64,000 nt of DNA from a bacterium. GTDB taxonomy: Bacteria > Planctomycetota > Planctomycetia > Pirellulales > Pirellulaceae. Shown piece after piece: positions 1 through 7,574 of the stretch (positions are counted from its first letter, which is position 1; every line of letters begins with the position of its first letter). The notes below the pieces were generated by a model. That model did no database searches. It was not told the origin of the DNA and worked only from the letters and a program-made list of their open reading frames with translations. Location of the stretch: the NCBI GenBank assembly GCA_030430075.1, contig JAUIGN010000032.1, forward strand, positions 26,106 through 90,105, written 5' to 3'. The translations under genes and the position numbers were made by a program.

Positions 1-305
1 GGATGAAAGAGGAGCGCGCTGTAGGGCGTCACCCAGCGGGTTCGACACGCGGCGAAAGGCCACAGCGCGGCAGACGAGCATTCTCCGGTCACGATGGCAG
101 TCGCATCCAGATCACGCAGAATTAATAGATTCATCAGAGAAACGGCCGCATAGGGGCTGCCGCCGGGCGAATCAATGTACAACGTACACTCGCTCCCTTG
201 GGGGGCTCCCAGCAGCTTGTCGGCGATCTCGGCAACGTTATCTGTCAAATCGCCCATCAATGCGATTTCCAGCGGGCCATCATTTTCAGGTTCGTCAGCG
301 GACAC
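1..305 (-). CDS. ClpP-like serine protease subunit, 5' part only (runs off the left edge)
   Basis: The reverse strand encodes about 101 residues before the window ends. A GTG at 305-303 is chosen as the start because an in-frame TGA lies 13 codons upstream and a GGG-rich site (AAAAGGG) sits just before it. The fold signature of the ClpP family is clear: an SPGGSP turn at residues 46-51, then GECSSAAL at 74-81 in place of the usual GQAASMGA, and LLFHP at the edge in place of MIHQP. Ser78 and His101 therefore match the catalytic Ser and His, 23 apart rather than 25. Family members form the barrel-shaped peptidase of Clp proteases. The divergent motif suggests a ClpP-like paralogue rather than the housekeeping ClpP. 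The Asp of the triad lies outside the window. Confidence 0.8.
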   Translation of the reverse strand, partial: MSADEPENDGPLEIALMGDLTDNVAEIADKLLGAPQGSECTLYIDSPGGSPYAAVSLMNLLILRDLDATAIVTGECSSAALWPFAACRTRWVTPYSALLFH

Positions 306-496
306 GGAATTCGCCCTTTTCTCGAGGATCGTGAATCATCTGAGCGTGAAGATACCGCCCCGACGGCCTGGCTGGCAAGAACGGCGCGCGGCATCAAACT
401 TCACACCGTTAAACCCCGATGTATAATAGACTTTGGCAATTTTCGTCCGCGCAGGATGGGCCTCCACCCACCACGAGACCGAGCTGGCTAACAGGC

Positions 497-1279
497 ATGG
501 GCATCAGGTTTTATTGTCCCGAGTGCGATCGCCGCATGAACGTCAAGTCGTTCCTGGCGGGCAAGCGGGGGATTTGCCCGCACTGCGACGCACGCTGGGA
601 AGTCCCCCTGGAAAGCGTCATCCCGGAGGGAGCCCCCAAGATGCGCCCAGGCTCGCGACAGGCGGAAGGTCAGCCGCAACACGCGGCAGTGGCCTCCGAC
701 GGGGGGGCACCGCCGGCTTCCGCCGCCGGTCCGCACACCGAACTGGGGGACCAGGACCACCCTGCTTCCGATGAGAACGCGCCCGTCCGTGGGCCCGTCA
801 AGCCGGAGACTTCGGCCAACGACGACGCCACTCCGCAGTTCGACGTCCCCGCCTCGCCCCAGCCGGACCCGATCGATGAGGCACCCGATGCCGTCTGGTA
901 CGTGAGACCGGCCTCGGGTGGCGAGTTTGGTCCTGCCACGGGCGACGTGATGCGCCGCTGGATGGACGAAGGGCGAGTCGGCGCAGACTCGATGGTGTGG
1001 CGCGAAGGTTGGTCCGAATGGCAAATTGCCGGCCCGGTCTTTCCCACCCTCGGCGGCGGCTCGCCGACTCCCGCCCCGGCTGACTTTCACGTCAACACCG
1101 GCCCCGATGCATCTGCCTTGGCGGACCTCGAAACGATTCAAAAAAAAACGGTTGATACCAGCGGTCGTGTGGCCCGACGCCGCGCGGCCGGCCGAGGAAA
1201 ATCGATCGCCGCAATCGTGATCTTGGGCCTGATGATTGTTACCCTGTTTGTTGTTCTGATTCTTGTCCTCCCCAAATAG
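497..1279 (+). CDS. zinc-ribbon and GYF-like domain membrane protein
   Basis: This 260-residue protein starts at ATG 497, just before the first Cys pair; an upstream ATG at 419 would add 26 low-quality residues. Residues 7-30 hold a CPxC-x16-CPHC zinc ribbon. A long Pro/Ala-rich linker follows. A GYF_2-like domain covers roughly residues 130-180, with WYVRPASGGEFGP, VGADSMVW and WSEW as its anchor points. One hydrophobic helix ends the chain, followed only by LPK, so it looks like a tail-anchored protein facing the cytoplasm. GYF_2 domains are common in planctomycetes and are thought to bind proline-rich peptides. The specific role is unknown. Confidence 0.75.
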   Translation: MGIRFYCPECDRRMNVKSFLAGKRGICPHCDARWEVPLESVIPEGAPKMRPGSRQAEGQPQHAAVASDGGAPPASAAGPHTELGDQDHPASDENAPVRGPVKPETSANDDATPQFDVPASPQPDPIDEAPDAVWYVRPASGGEFGPATGDVMRRWMDEGRVGADSMVWREGWSEWQIAGPVFPTLGGGSPTPAPADFHVNTGPDASALADLETIQKKTVDTSGRVARRRAAGRGKSIAAIVILGLMIVTLFVVLILVLPK

Positions 1280-1292
1280 GAAACCCCTCCCC

Positions 1293-1868
1293 GTGAAGAC
1301 CGTCTCCCACCTTTCCCTTGTCATGCTTGCGACCGCCTGCATGGCGACGATTCACTCCGCCCCCCTGCAGGCCGAAGAACCGGCCGGTACCAAGGACGTC
1401 AAGGTTCGCGACATCACGCTGGTCGTCCCGGCCGCCTGGAAGTCGCAGCCGCCGGCCAACAATTTGCGGCTGGCCCAGTTTGAAGTCCCCGCCGCCGGCG
1501 AGGACAAGGAACCGGCCGAGCTGTCCGTCTTCAACTTCGGAGGCGGCGCGACCGTTGAACAACAAGTGGATCGTTGGAAGGGACAATTCTCGCCGGAGCA
1601 GCGCAAGTTCACGATGGAACAGGGCAAATCGGCCTGGGGTGAATACGTGCTCGTCGACCTGCAGGGCACCTACAAGAAGCCGGTTGGCCCGCCCGTCCTC
1701 CGCCGGACCAAGCCGACCCCGGACTCGGCGATGAAAATCGCCATGATCAATACCGACAACGGCACCTACTTTGTCAAGTTGGTCGGACCGCGGACAACGG
1801 TCACCTCGGCTGCCACCGACTTTCGCAAGGCGATCGGCGTCCCCGTGAAGACCGCGGAAAAGAAGTAG
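1293..1868 (+). CDS. exported protein of unknown function
   Basis: A GTG at 1293 is preferred over the TTG/ATG-type alternatives upstream because AGGAAA lies nine bases before it and because it avoids overlap with the preceding gene, which ends at 1279. The 191-residue product has a hydrophobic N-terminal segment (LSLVMLATACMATIHSAPLQA) typical of a signal peptide with cleavage after AxA. The mature part has a mixed beta-rich composition, with the phrase ITLVVPAAWK near its start and repeated Trp-Gly features. I do not recognise the family. It probably forms a pair with the neighbouring membrane protein, 14 bp upstream. Confidence 0.65.
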   Translation: MKTVSHLSLVMLATACMATIHSAPLQAEEPAGTKDVKVRDITLVVPAAWKSQPPANNLRLAQFEVPAAGEDKEPAELSVFNFGGGATVEQQVDRWKGQFSPEQRKFTMEQGKSAWGEYVLVDLQGTYKKPVGPPVLRRTKPTPDSAMKIAMINTDNGTYFVKLVGPRTTVTSAATDFRKAIGVPVKTAEKK

Positions 1869-2046
1869 TGTGAAGCGGCGCTCTGCCAGGGAAAGCGTTT
1901 GCCGACGGGCAATGATACCACCGCTGGCATCTGGAGTCGGAGACGACCCTGCATTCGCCTTGACCGGTGGCGGCGATGCTGACAAACTCCGCCTTCGCCG
2001 CACCCGACGTGGCGGTTCATTCATTTCGTGACACGGAAGTCCCCAG

Positions 2047-2718
2047 ATGATGAGATCACTCTACGTAGCTGCGGTTTGTACGGCATCCCTGGGTCTGATC
2101 GGGTGCGGAAGTCCCACGGCAGACTCACCCCCACCGCCCCGCGCCGCTGCGGGAGGCGCGGATGCGGGTACGGAACCACAATTGGGAACGTTCGCCCGCG
2201 AGCCGATCGAAGCGGCGTCTGTTCCGGCTGGGCTGACGCCCGCAACGCCGGCCGACCAGATTGTGGCCGCCTTTCTGAATGCCTTGCGGACCGGCGATAG
2301 CGGCGTCGCCGAAGCCTTATTGACCCGGCAGGCGCGGGAAGAAACACGCAAGCGCGACCTGACCGTGCAACAGCTCGGCGCCCCCGATGCGACCTTCGTG
2401 ATCGGCACCACGGAGTATCTGAATCCGGAGAAGACGGGAGCCCACGTGAACACGCGGTGGACCGAGCGGGAGGGGGACCGAGCCATTCACTATGACATTG
2501 TCTGGGCCGTGCGGCGGCAGGAAGCCGGGTGGCGAGTCGCCGGAATGGGCGCTCAACTGGGACCGGGTCAACCGATCGTCTATCTCAACTTCGAAGATCC
2601 GGACGACATGCTGGCCAAGTGGCGGGCGGCCGACGAAGCGGTCGCTGCGGCCGAGTCGGCGAACGCAGAGATTCGCCAGGCAGCCGTACCGCAGGCAACC
2701 GCACCGATCCGCCGGTAG
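2047..2718 (+). CDS. predicted lipoprotein of unknown function
   Basis: The protein (223 residues) begins MMRSLYVAAV and has a lipobox LIGC at residues 17-20, so it should be lipidated on Cys20 and anchored in a membrane. A Pro/Ala-rich spacer follows. From about residue 60 a compact domain begins with PADQIVAAFLNALRTGD and continues through a predicted alpha/beta fold, ending in an Ala-rich tail. The layout of one helix followed by a sheet resembles SnoaL or DUF4878-type lipoproteins, but no motif settles it. GGAAG eight bases before ATG 2047 supports the start. Confidence 0.65.
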   Translation: MMRSLYVAAVCTASLGLIGCGSPTADSPPPPRAAAGGADAGTEPQLGTFAREPIEAASVPAGLTPATPADQIVAAFLNALRTGDSGVAEALLTRQAREETRKRDLTVQQLGAPDATFVIGTTEYLNPEKTGAHVNTRWTEREGDRAIHYDIVWAVRRQEAGWRVAGMGAQLGPGQPIVYLNFEDPDDMLAKWRAADEAVAAAESANAEIRQAAVPQATAPIRR

Positions 2719-3091
2719 CCGGCGCGCAATCTCCAGGGCACGTTCACCCCGCGCAACGCCAGCTCCCAGACGTCATGCACCGCACGACCGCCTGTGGTCA
2801 TGCCGGGCTTGGCGAAATACGGGACGGGGCTAACCGGGACGGAGCTAACCGGAACAGGGCCAACCGCTCATCACGAGCTTGCCGGGCACGCCGCACCGCA
2901 CAGCGACGCGAGCCCGCTCGCTCGCAACCCACCGGCGCGACCCCAGGGCGCACATTCCTGGCCGCACGCAGGTTGAGCCTCGCGCTTGCAATGGCACAGC
3001 CCGTTCAGGAGAATACGGCGGCGGCGAACCTGCTTTACCCTCTCCGCCGCCATGCACCATTTTCCACTCCCGCCGAGCCCTTGGTACGATC
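2719..3091. other. non-coding gap with a 15-bp tandem repeat
   Basis: I see no convincing gene here. Positions 2820-2864 hold three units of a 15-bp repeat (CGGGACGGGGCTAAC and variants). The 3' part leads into the isomerase-like gene at 3092. No clear promoter was recognised. Confidence 0.5.
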
Positions 3092-4024
3092 ATGACCACC
3101 CAGACGAATCGTCGCACCTTCATCCAGCGTGCCGCCGCCTGCTGTGCCGGCGCAACCTTGCCGCTAGCCGTCACCGCCCCCGTCTGGTCGGACAAGCCTT
3201 CCGCGGCGAGCCCCGGCCCCAAGTTCAAGTTCAGCCTGGCCGCCTACAGTTATCGCCGCCTGCTCAAGAAGAAGAACGCCAAAGACGGGCGCGATGCAGA
3301 GCTGCAGCTTGCCGACTTTGTCGATGACTGCGCCAAGATGCAGTTGGAGGGCACCGAGCTGACGTCGTATTACTTTCCGAACCCGGTGACGCCGGAGTAC
3401 CTGCGGGGGTTGAAACGGCAATGCTTTCGGCTGGGGCTCGACATTTCCGGGACAGCGGTCGGCAACGACTTTGGACACCCGCCGGGCGAAGCCCGTGATC
3501 GGGAGATCGCCGCTCTCAAGCACTGGATCGATCATGCAGAGATCCTCGGCGCCCCGGTCATCCGGGTTTTCGCCGGCCACGTCAAACCGGGTGCCACTCC
3601 GGAGGCCGCCCATCAGCTGATGGTGGCGGGCCTGGAAGAGTGTTGCGACTATGCCGGAAAGCATGGAGTGCATTTGGCGCTGGAGAACCACGGGGGACCA
3701 ACGAGCACGGCGGAGGGGCTTTTGGCCCTGGTCAACGACGTTCAAAGTCCATGGTTTGGCGTCAACCTCGACACGGGAAACTTCCATACGGAGGACATTT
3801 ACGGCGACCTGGCCAAAGTGGCACCACACGCCCTGAATGTGCAAGTCAAGGTCGTCGTCAGTGGACCGGACCGCGTCAAGCGTCCCGCCGACTTTGGTCG
3901 CATCGCGAAGATCCTGCGAGACGTGAATTACCGCGGCTACGTCGTGTTGGAATACGAGGAAAACGAGGATCCGCGCGAAGTCTGCCCGTCATTCGTCCAG
4001 CAACTGCGGCAGGCATTCGCCTAG
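3092..4024 (+). CDS. Tat-exported sugar phosphate isomerase/epimerase-like protein (xylose isomerase-like TIM barrel)
   Basis: The start at ATG 3092 gives MTTQTNRRTFIQRAA, a twin-arginine signal peptide (RRTFIQ) followed by a hydrophobic stretch ending near AVTAPVWS. The remaining 270 or so residues match the AP-endonuclease family 2/xylose isomerase-like TIM barrel: FSLAAYSYRRLL at the first strand, GTELTSYYFP, PVIRVFAGHV, LALENHGG with the metal-site Glu, NLDTGNF and YVVLEYEE near the C-terminus. Exported members are common in planctomycetes and are annotated as sugar phosphate isomerases/epimerases, but the substrate is not known. It stands alone, between an intergenic repeat array and the radical SAM operon. 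Confidence 0.85.
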   Translation: MTTQTNRRTFIQRAAACCAGATLPLAVTAPVWSDKPSAASPGPKFKFSLAAYSYRRLLKKKNAKDGRDAELQLADFVDDCAKMQLEGTELTSYYFPNPVTPEYLRGLKRQCFRLGLDISGTAVGNDFGHPPGEARDREIAALKHWIDHAEILGAPVIRVFAGHVKPGATPEAAHQLMVAGLEECCDYAGKHGVHLALENHGGPTSTAEGLLALVNDVQSPWFGVNLDTGNFHTEDIYGDLAKVAPHALNVQVKVVVSGPDRVKRPADFGRIAKILRDVNYRGYVVLEYEENEDPREVCPSFVQQLRQAFA

Positions 4025-4097
4025 TCAGGATGTGCCTCGGGACGATGCCGGGCAAACGCCTGCGGGACGAAACTCAGCCCCGTTGGTCTTTCGCCGC

Positions 4098-4235
4098 GGA
4101 ACATTCATGGACGAATATCGATTCAGGGCGAGTCGCTGTTTCGCCATCGACGGCGTTGAACTCACTCACAGCGCCGCGCAGACCCGCCGAAACGCATTGT
4201 CCTCCGGCTTGTGCCAATTTCGAATGAACCGGGCC
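4098..4235 (-). repeat. interspersed intergenic repeat, copy 1 (degenerate)
   Basis: In reverse orientation relative to the copy at 20005. It begins near ACATTCATGGACGAA, contains GAGTCGCTGTTTCGCCATCG and the CCGCCGAAACGC block, and ends GAATGAACCGGGCC. It lies in the 282-bp gap before the radical SAM operon, which otherwise holds nothing I recognise. Confidence 0.6.
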
Positions 4236-4306
4236 GCCGTCGAGCGGCTGATGCAGGATCGCGGCGAGAACTTGATTCAACATGGGCGGTAAGAGGGGGT
4301 CCCCCG

Positions 4307-4654
4307 GTGAAGGTCGTGGTTTACTTGCTGGCGTGCGGATTGGCGGCGCTGGGACTGTTATTTGTCGTCGCGGCCGGTCAAGGGAACGCCTTTCCCCGGA
4401 TCGCGATCGGGGTCATTTGCCTGGCGGCCTCCGCCGCGTTGGTGGCCCTGGTAAGGCTCCGGCCGCTGCAGCAAACCCACGTCCATCAAACGACGTTGAC
4501 CCTGTCGGGCGACGTCTCTCTTGAAGAGCTGACCTGCAAACAATGCGGGGGGTCGCTTAGCGAGCGATCGGTTGCTCTCAAAGCCGGTGCCGTCTTCGTG
4601 ACCTGCGAGTTCTGCGGCGCCCAATATCAACTGGAAGAGGCCCCAAAATGGTAG
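4307..4654 (+). CDS. two-helix membrane protein with C-terminal zinc ribbon
   Basis: A GTG at 4307 is chosen because the purine-rich AAGAGGGGG sits eight bases upstream and because the product then begins with the first membrane helix (VKVVVYLLACGLAALGLL). A second helix follows at about residues 28-48. The last 50 residues carry CKQCGG and CEFCGA, two Cys pairs about 20 apart that form a zinc ribbon. The 115-residue protein overlaps the radical SAM gene by 7 bp, which suggests translational coupling and a role in the same process, perhaps as a membrane adaptor. I do not recognise a named family. Confidence 0.7.
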   Translation: MKVVVYLLACGLAALGLLFVVAAGQGNAFPRIAIGVICLAASAALVALVRLRPLQQTHVHQTTLTLSGDVSLEELTCKQCGGSLSERSVALKAGAVFVTCEFCGAQYQLEEAPKW

Positions 4655-6225
4655 CTTTGTGGAACGCCGTGCGACGGGACCTGGTGGCGTTCGGACAACG
4701 AATTCGCCCTCTGCCGCGGATCGAGCCTGGACTCTACACCTACCGCTTTGACCGGCCGGATGGACGCGTCCGAGTCCACTTGCGCATCGAACCCGATCTG
4801 CGCGGCGTCCTCTTCATCGACGTCACCGATGTGATCCATTTGAATCCCACCGCCGCGGAACTCGCCATGTGGGCCCTCGACGGCGTCACCCGCGATGTGG
4901 CCGAAGCCCGCATGCTGGCCCGCCATGGGCGGCAACCACGCCGTCTTTGGGAACAGGATCTGGCAGCTGTCTTCGGGATGGTAGCACGGTTTGCCGATCA
5001 ACAACCGGGCTGTCCGACGTGCTCTCTGTCAGACGTGGCCGGCAACGGGCACTCAGCCGCGGCGCCGCCCGCGCAACGCTCGGCCCTGTTCGAGACGCCG
5101 GTCCGAGCCCCTTACAAGGTCGATCTGGCAATGACCTACGACTGTAACAATGACTGCCCCCATTGTTACAACGAGGCGGAACGCCTCCAGTTGGGGCTGA
5201 TGCCCGCGGACCAGTGGAAGCAGATCATCGACCGCCTGGTCCACGTCGGCGTTCCCCATCTGATCTTCACGGGTGGTGAAGCGACCCTGCACCCCGACCT
5301 GCCGGAAATCATCCGCCACGCAGATCGTCAAGGTCCGATCTGCGGCTTGAACACCAATGCCCGGCGGCTCGCCCATCGGCCGTATGCCGAGGAGCTCGCC
5401 GCCGCCGGACTGAATCACGTCCAAGTCACGCTCGGATCACATCGCCCGGAAACGCACGACCGGATGATGAACGCCCGTTGCTTCGACCAGACCGTGCACG
5501 GCATCGAATCGGCCCTGGCCAGCGGACTGCATACGATCACGAATACCACGTTGATGCAAATGAACGCGGACGAGATCGAAGAAACGATCGACTTCTTATT
5601 CGCGCTCGGCATCCGCACATTTGCGGTCAACGGCATGATCTATTCGGGTGGCGGATTCGATACCGGACAAGCGATTCGAGAAGAGCATCTGGCACCGATC
5701 CTGATACGGATTCGCGATCATGCCGATCAGCTGGGGATGAAGTTCATGTGGTACACGCCGACGATGTACTGCCGCCTCTCGCCGGTCGAACTCGAAATCG
5801 GTGCCAAGCGTTGCAACGCCGGCGAGTACTCGATGTGCGTCGAGCCGAACGGCGACGTCTTGCCGTGTCAGTCCTACTACGTCGCCGCCGGCAACCTGCT
5901 GCGCGACCCCTGGGAACGTATTTGGGACAGTCCGCTGTTCGTCAGTTTTCGCGACCGTGAGCTGGACCCGGAAGGTTACGGCCTGCCGGAAATCTGCTGG
6001 GAGTGTCCGGACCTGCCTCTCTGCGGCGGTGGATGCCGGATTGAACGCGAAGCCCAGGACGGACCGCGGGTGGCAAGTGGCTGTTCGACAGGTGGCTGTT
6101 CGACAGGCGGCTGCTCATCAGGTAGCGGCGGAGGATGTTCGTCCCAGCAACCGGCCCCTCCCGCGCTGGTCGACCTGACGTTGCCTGCCACACCGCGCCG
6201 TGGGACCGGGGTGTTTGCCGACTGA
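4648..6225 (+). CDS. radical SAM/SPASM enzyme with PqqD-like N-terminal domain and Cys-repeat tail
   Basis: The 525-residue protein has three parts. Residues 22-115 form a PqqD-like region (EPGLYTYRF, VHLRIEP, HLNPTAAE), the kind that binds a peptide substrate. Residues 155-375 are the radical SAM core with C166, C170 and C173 in CxxxCxxC, and TGGEA at 208-212. A SPASM domain follows, with Cys at 389, 397, 407, 450, 453, 459 and 463, enough for auxiliary iron-sulfur clusters. After it comes a tail with C479, C484, C489 and C497 in five-residue steps, encoded by three 15-bp repeats. SPASM enzymes typically modify peptides or proteins or mature sulfatases; the substrate here is inferred, not known. 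The next gene lies 20 bp downstream. Confidence 0.88.
   Translation: MVALWNAVRRDLVAFGQRIRPLPRIEPGLYTYRFDRPDGRVRVHLRIEPDLRGVLFIDVTDVIHLNPTAAELAMWALDGVTRDVAEARMLARHGRQPRRLWEQDLAAVFGMVARFADQQPGCPTCSLSDVAGNGHSAAAPPAQRSALFETPVRAPYKVDLAMTYDCNNDCPHCYNEAERLQLGLMPADQWKQIIDRLVHVGVPHLIFTGGEATLHPDLPEIIRHADRQGPICGLNTNARRLAHRPYAEELAAAGLNHVQVTLGSHRPETHDRMMNARCFDQTVHGIESALASGLHTITNTTLMQMNADEIEETIDFLFALGIRTFAVNGMIYSGGGFDTGQAIREEHLAPILIRIRDHADQLGMKFMWYTPTMYCRLSPVELEIGAKRCNAGEYSMCVEPNGDVLPCQSYYVAAGNLLRDPWERIWDSPLFVSFRDRELDPEGYGLPEICWECPDLPLCGGGCRIEREAQDGPRVASGCSTGGCSTGGCSSGSGGGCSSQQPAPPALVDLTLPATPRRGTGVFAD
6079..6123 (+). repeat. 15-bp tandem repeat inside the radical SAM gene
   Basis: Three units of GGCTGTTCGACAGGT (third unit diverged) encode GCSTG, GCSTG and GCSSG. 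The repeat keeps the frame and gives the Cys residues a five-residue period. Confidence 0.85.
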
Positions 6226-6245
6226 CAGGGAGGATTTGTTTCAAG

Positions 6246-7574
6246 ATGTCCTGGAAGCAACAACTGAAATCCTGGCTGGTTCCGCAGCCTTCGCCGGCCA
6301 ATGTCGGCGGCGGGCCACGCAGCGAGCCGGGGATGTACCACTTTCAACTGCCCCGCGACGGCCAGTACATGCGGTTTCATCTGCGTGTTGAACCCAATGG
6401 CGAAGCGCTGCTGATCGCTGGTGCATCCGAGGCGATTCGCCTTTCGCCGGCCGGGGCCGCGGTCGTCAAACGTCTCCTCGAAGGGATGCCCGCGGACGCC
6501 GTAAAGGGTCTGCTTCCTGCAACCACCGCGACGCAGCTCGTGGCGGAAGCGACCGAGTTGATTTCCGAGCTGGGCAGCCCCAGTGCGAGGTTTCCGATCT
6601 TCAATTTGTGGGACCCGCTGGATGATGCCCGCGACGCCGACTTGATCGCCACCTTTCAGGCGGACGTCGAGGTCGCGACCTTGACGGAGTTGCGAACCAT
6701 CCTTGAGAAGCTCTGGGAGGCGGGCATCCCCCATGCCCGCTTCTTGCCGGCCGCCGAGCTGAACGACGATCGGCTCTGGCAAGCCATCGAATGGGCCGAA
6801 GACCTCGGCATGATCGCCGGCGTGCGGGCAACCGCCGGCTGGCTGGCCGCACAAGAACACGTTCAACGCCTGGCTGCCGTCGGCACCGACTACGTGCTCC
6901 TGACCTGGGCCCTCGCTGCCGACCTTCAGCAGCATTGGTTCGGGGCCGACGACCTCCAGCACCTGGAGCCGGTGATCCATCAGGTTCGTGAATTTGAAAT
7001 GACGCCCGTTCTCGAGTTGCCGCTCGTCCCCACCGCCCTGGAAGCCCTTGAATCTGCCTTGACGGAGTTAACCGGCTGGCAGATTGAGCATGGGGAAGTC
7101 TACGCCGTGGTGACACCGACGGTTGACGGAGCCGGTGAACAGCACGCCCCGCAGGCTGCCATCGACGCACCATTCACCGGCCGCCAGCTACCGGCGGTTG
7201 CCACCCTGGTGGAAGAAGCAGCCGAGGAACATGACCTCCAGCTCACCTGGCTACCGCCGGTGGCCGTCGAGCCGACCGAACCGATCGCCGCCCGAGTCCG
7301 CCGCGGCCCCAGGGCGGGAGGCGATGTTACCGTCCGGATCTTGCCCAACGGGGACGTGCTGCCGCCGCGAGGCGGGTCGCAGCCGGCGGGCAACCTGCTG
7401 AGCAATTCCTGGAACGAAATCTGGGAATGTGACGTATTCAGCCGTTATCGAGCACGCGTGGAGGCCAACACGCGTTGCCAGGAGTGTCCCGGATTGGCGA
7501 TCTGCGCGGCCGACTGCCCGGCCGACCCCGCCGGCTGGTCGCACGACCCACCGCCCCAGGAAACGCCGACATGA
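6246..7574 (+). CDS. degenerate radical SAM paralogue lacking the CxxxCxxC cluster, SPASM-like C-terminus
   Basis: The ATG at 6246 is preceded by GGAGG. The 442-residue product is a paralogue of the upstream enzyme: both share EPGxYxF and HLRxEP at the N-terminus, and both have PNGDVLP and AGNLL blocks near the C-terminus. The radical SAM CxxxCxxC is absent; the matching region has no Cys. The end keeps CxxC-x5-CxxxC (Cys 411, 414, 420, 424) with the same spacing as the SPASM cysteines of the upstream gene. It is probably not a catalytic radical SAM enzyme and may serve as a substrate-binding or scaffold partner. It overlaps the next gene by 4 bp. Confidence 0.75.
   Translation: MSWKQQLKSWLVPQPSPANVGGGPRSEPGMYHFQLPRDGQYMRFHLRVEPNGEALLIAGASEAIRLSPAGAAVVKRLLEGMPADAVKGLLPATTATQLVAEATELISELGSPSARFPIFNLWDPLDDARDADLIATFQADVEVATLTELRTILEKLWEAGIPHARFLPAAELNDDRLWQAIEWAEDLGMIAGVRATAGWLAAQEHVQRLAAVGTDYVLLTWALAADLQQHWFGADDLQHLEPVIHQVREFEMTPVLELPLVPTALEALESALTELTGWQIEHGEVYAVVTPTVDGAGEQHAPQAAIDAPFTGRQLPAVATLVEEAAEEHDLQLTWLPPVAVEPTEPIAARVRRGPRAGGDVTVRILPNGDVLPPRGGSQPAGNLLSNSWNEIWECDVFSRYRARVEANTRCQECPGLAICAADCPADPAGWSHDPPPQETPT

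Noticed and set aside
419..496. Upstream start for the zinc-ribbon/GYF gene
   Set aside because: The extra 26 residues are low-complexity and the ATG at 497 begins next to the first Cys pair.
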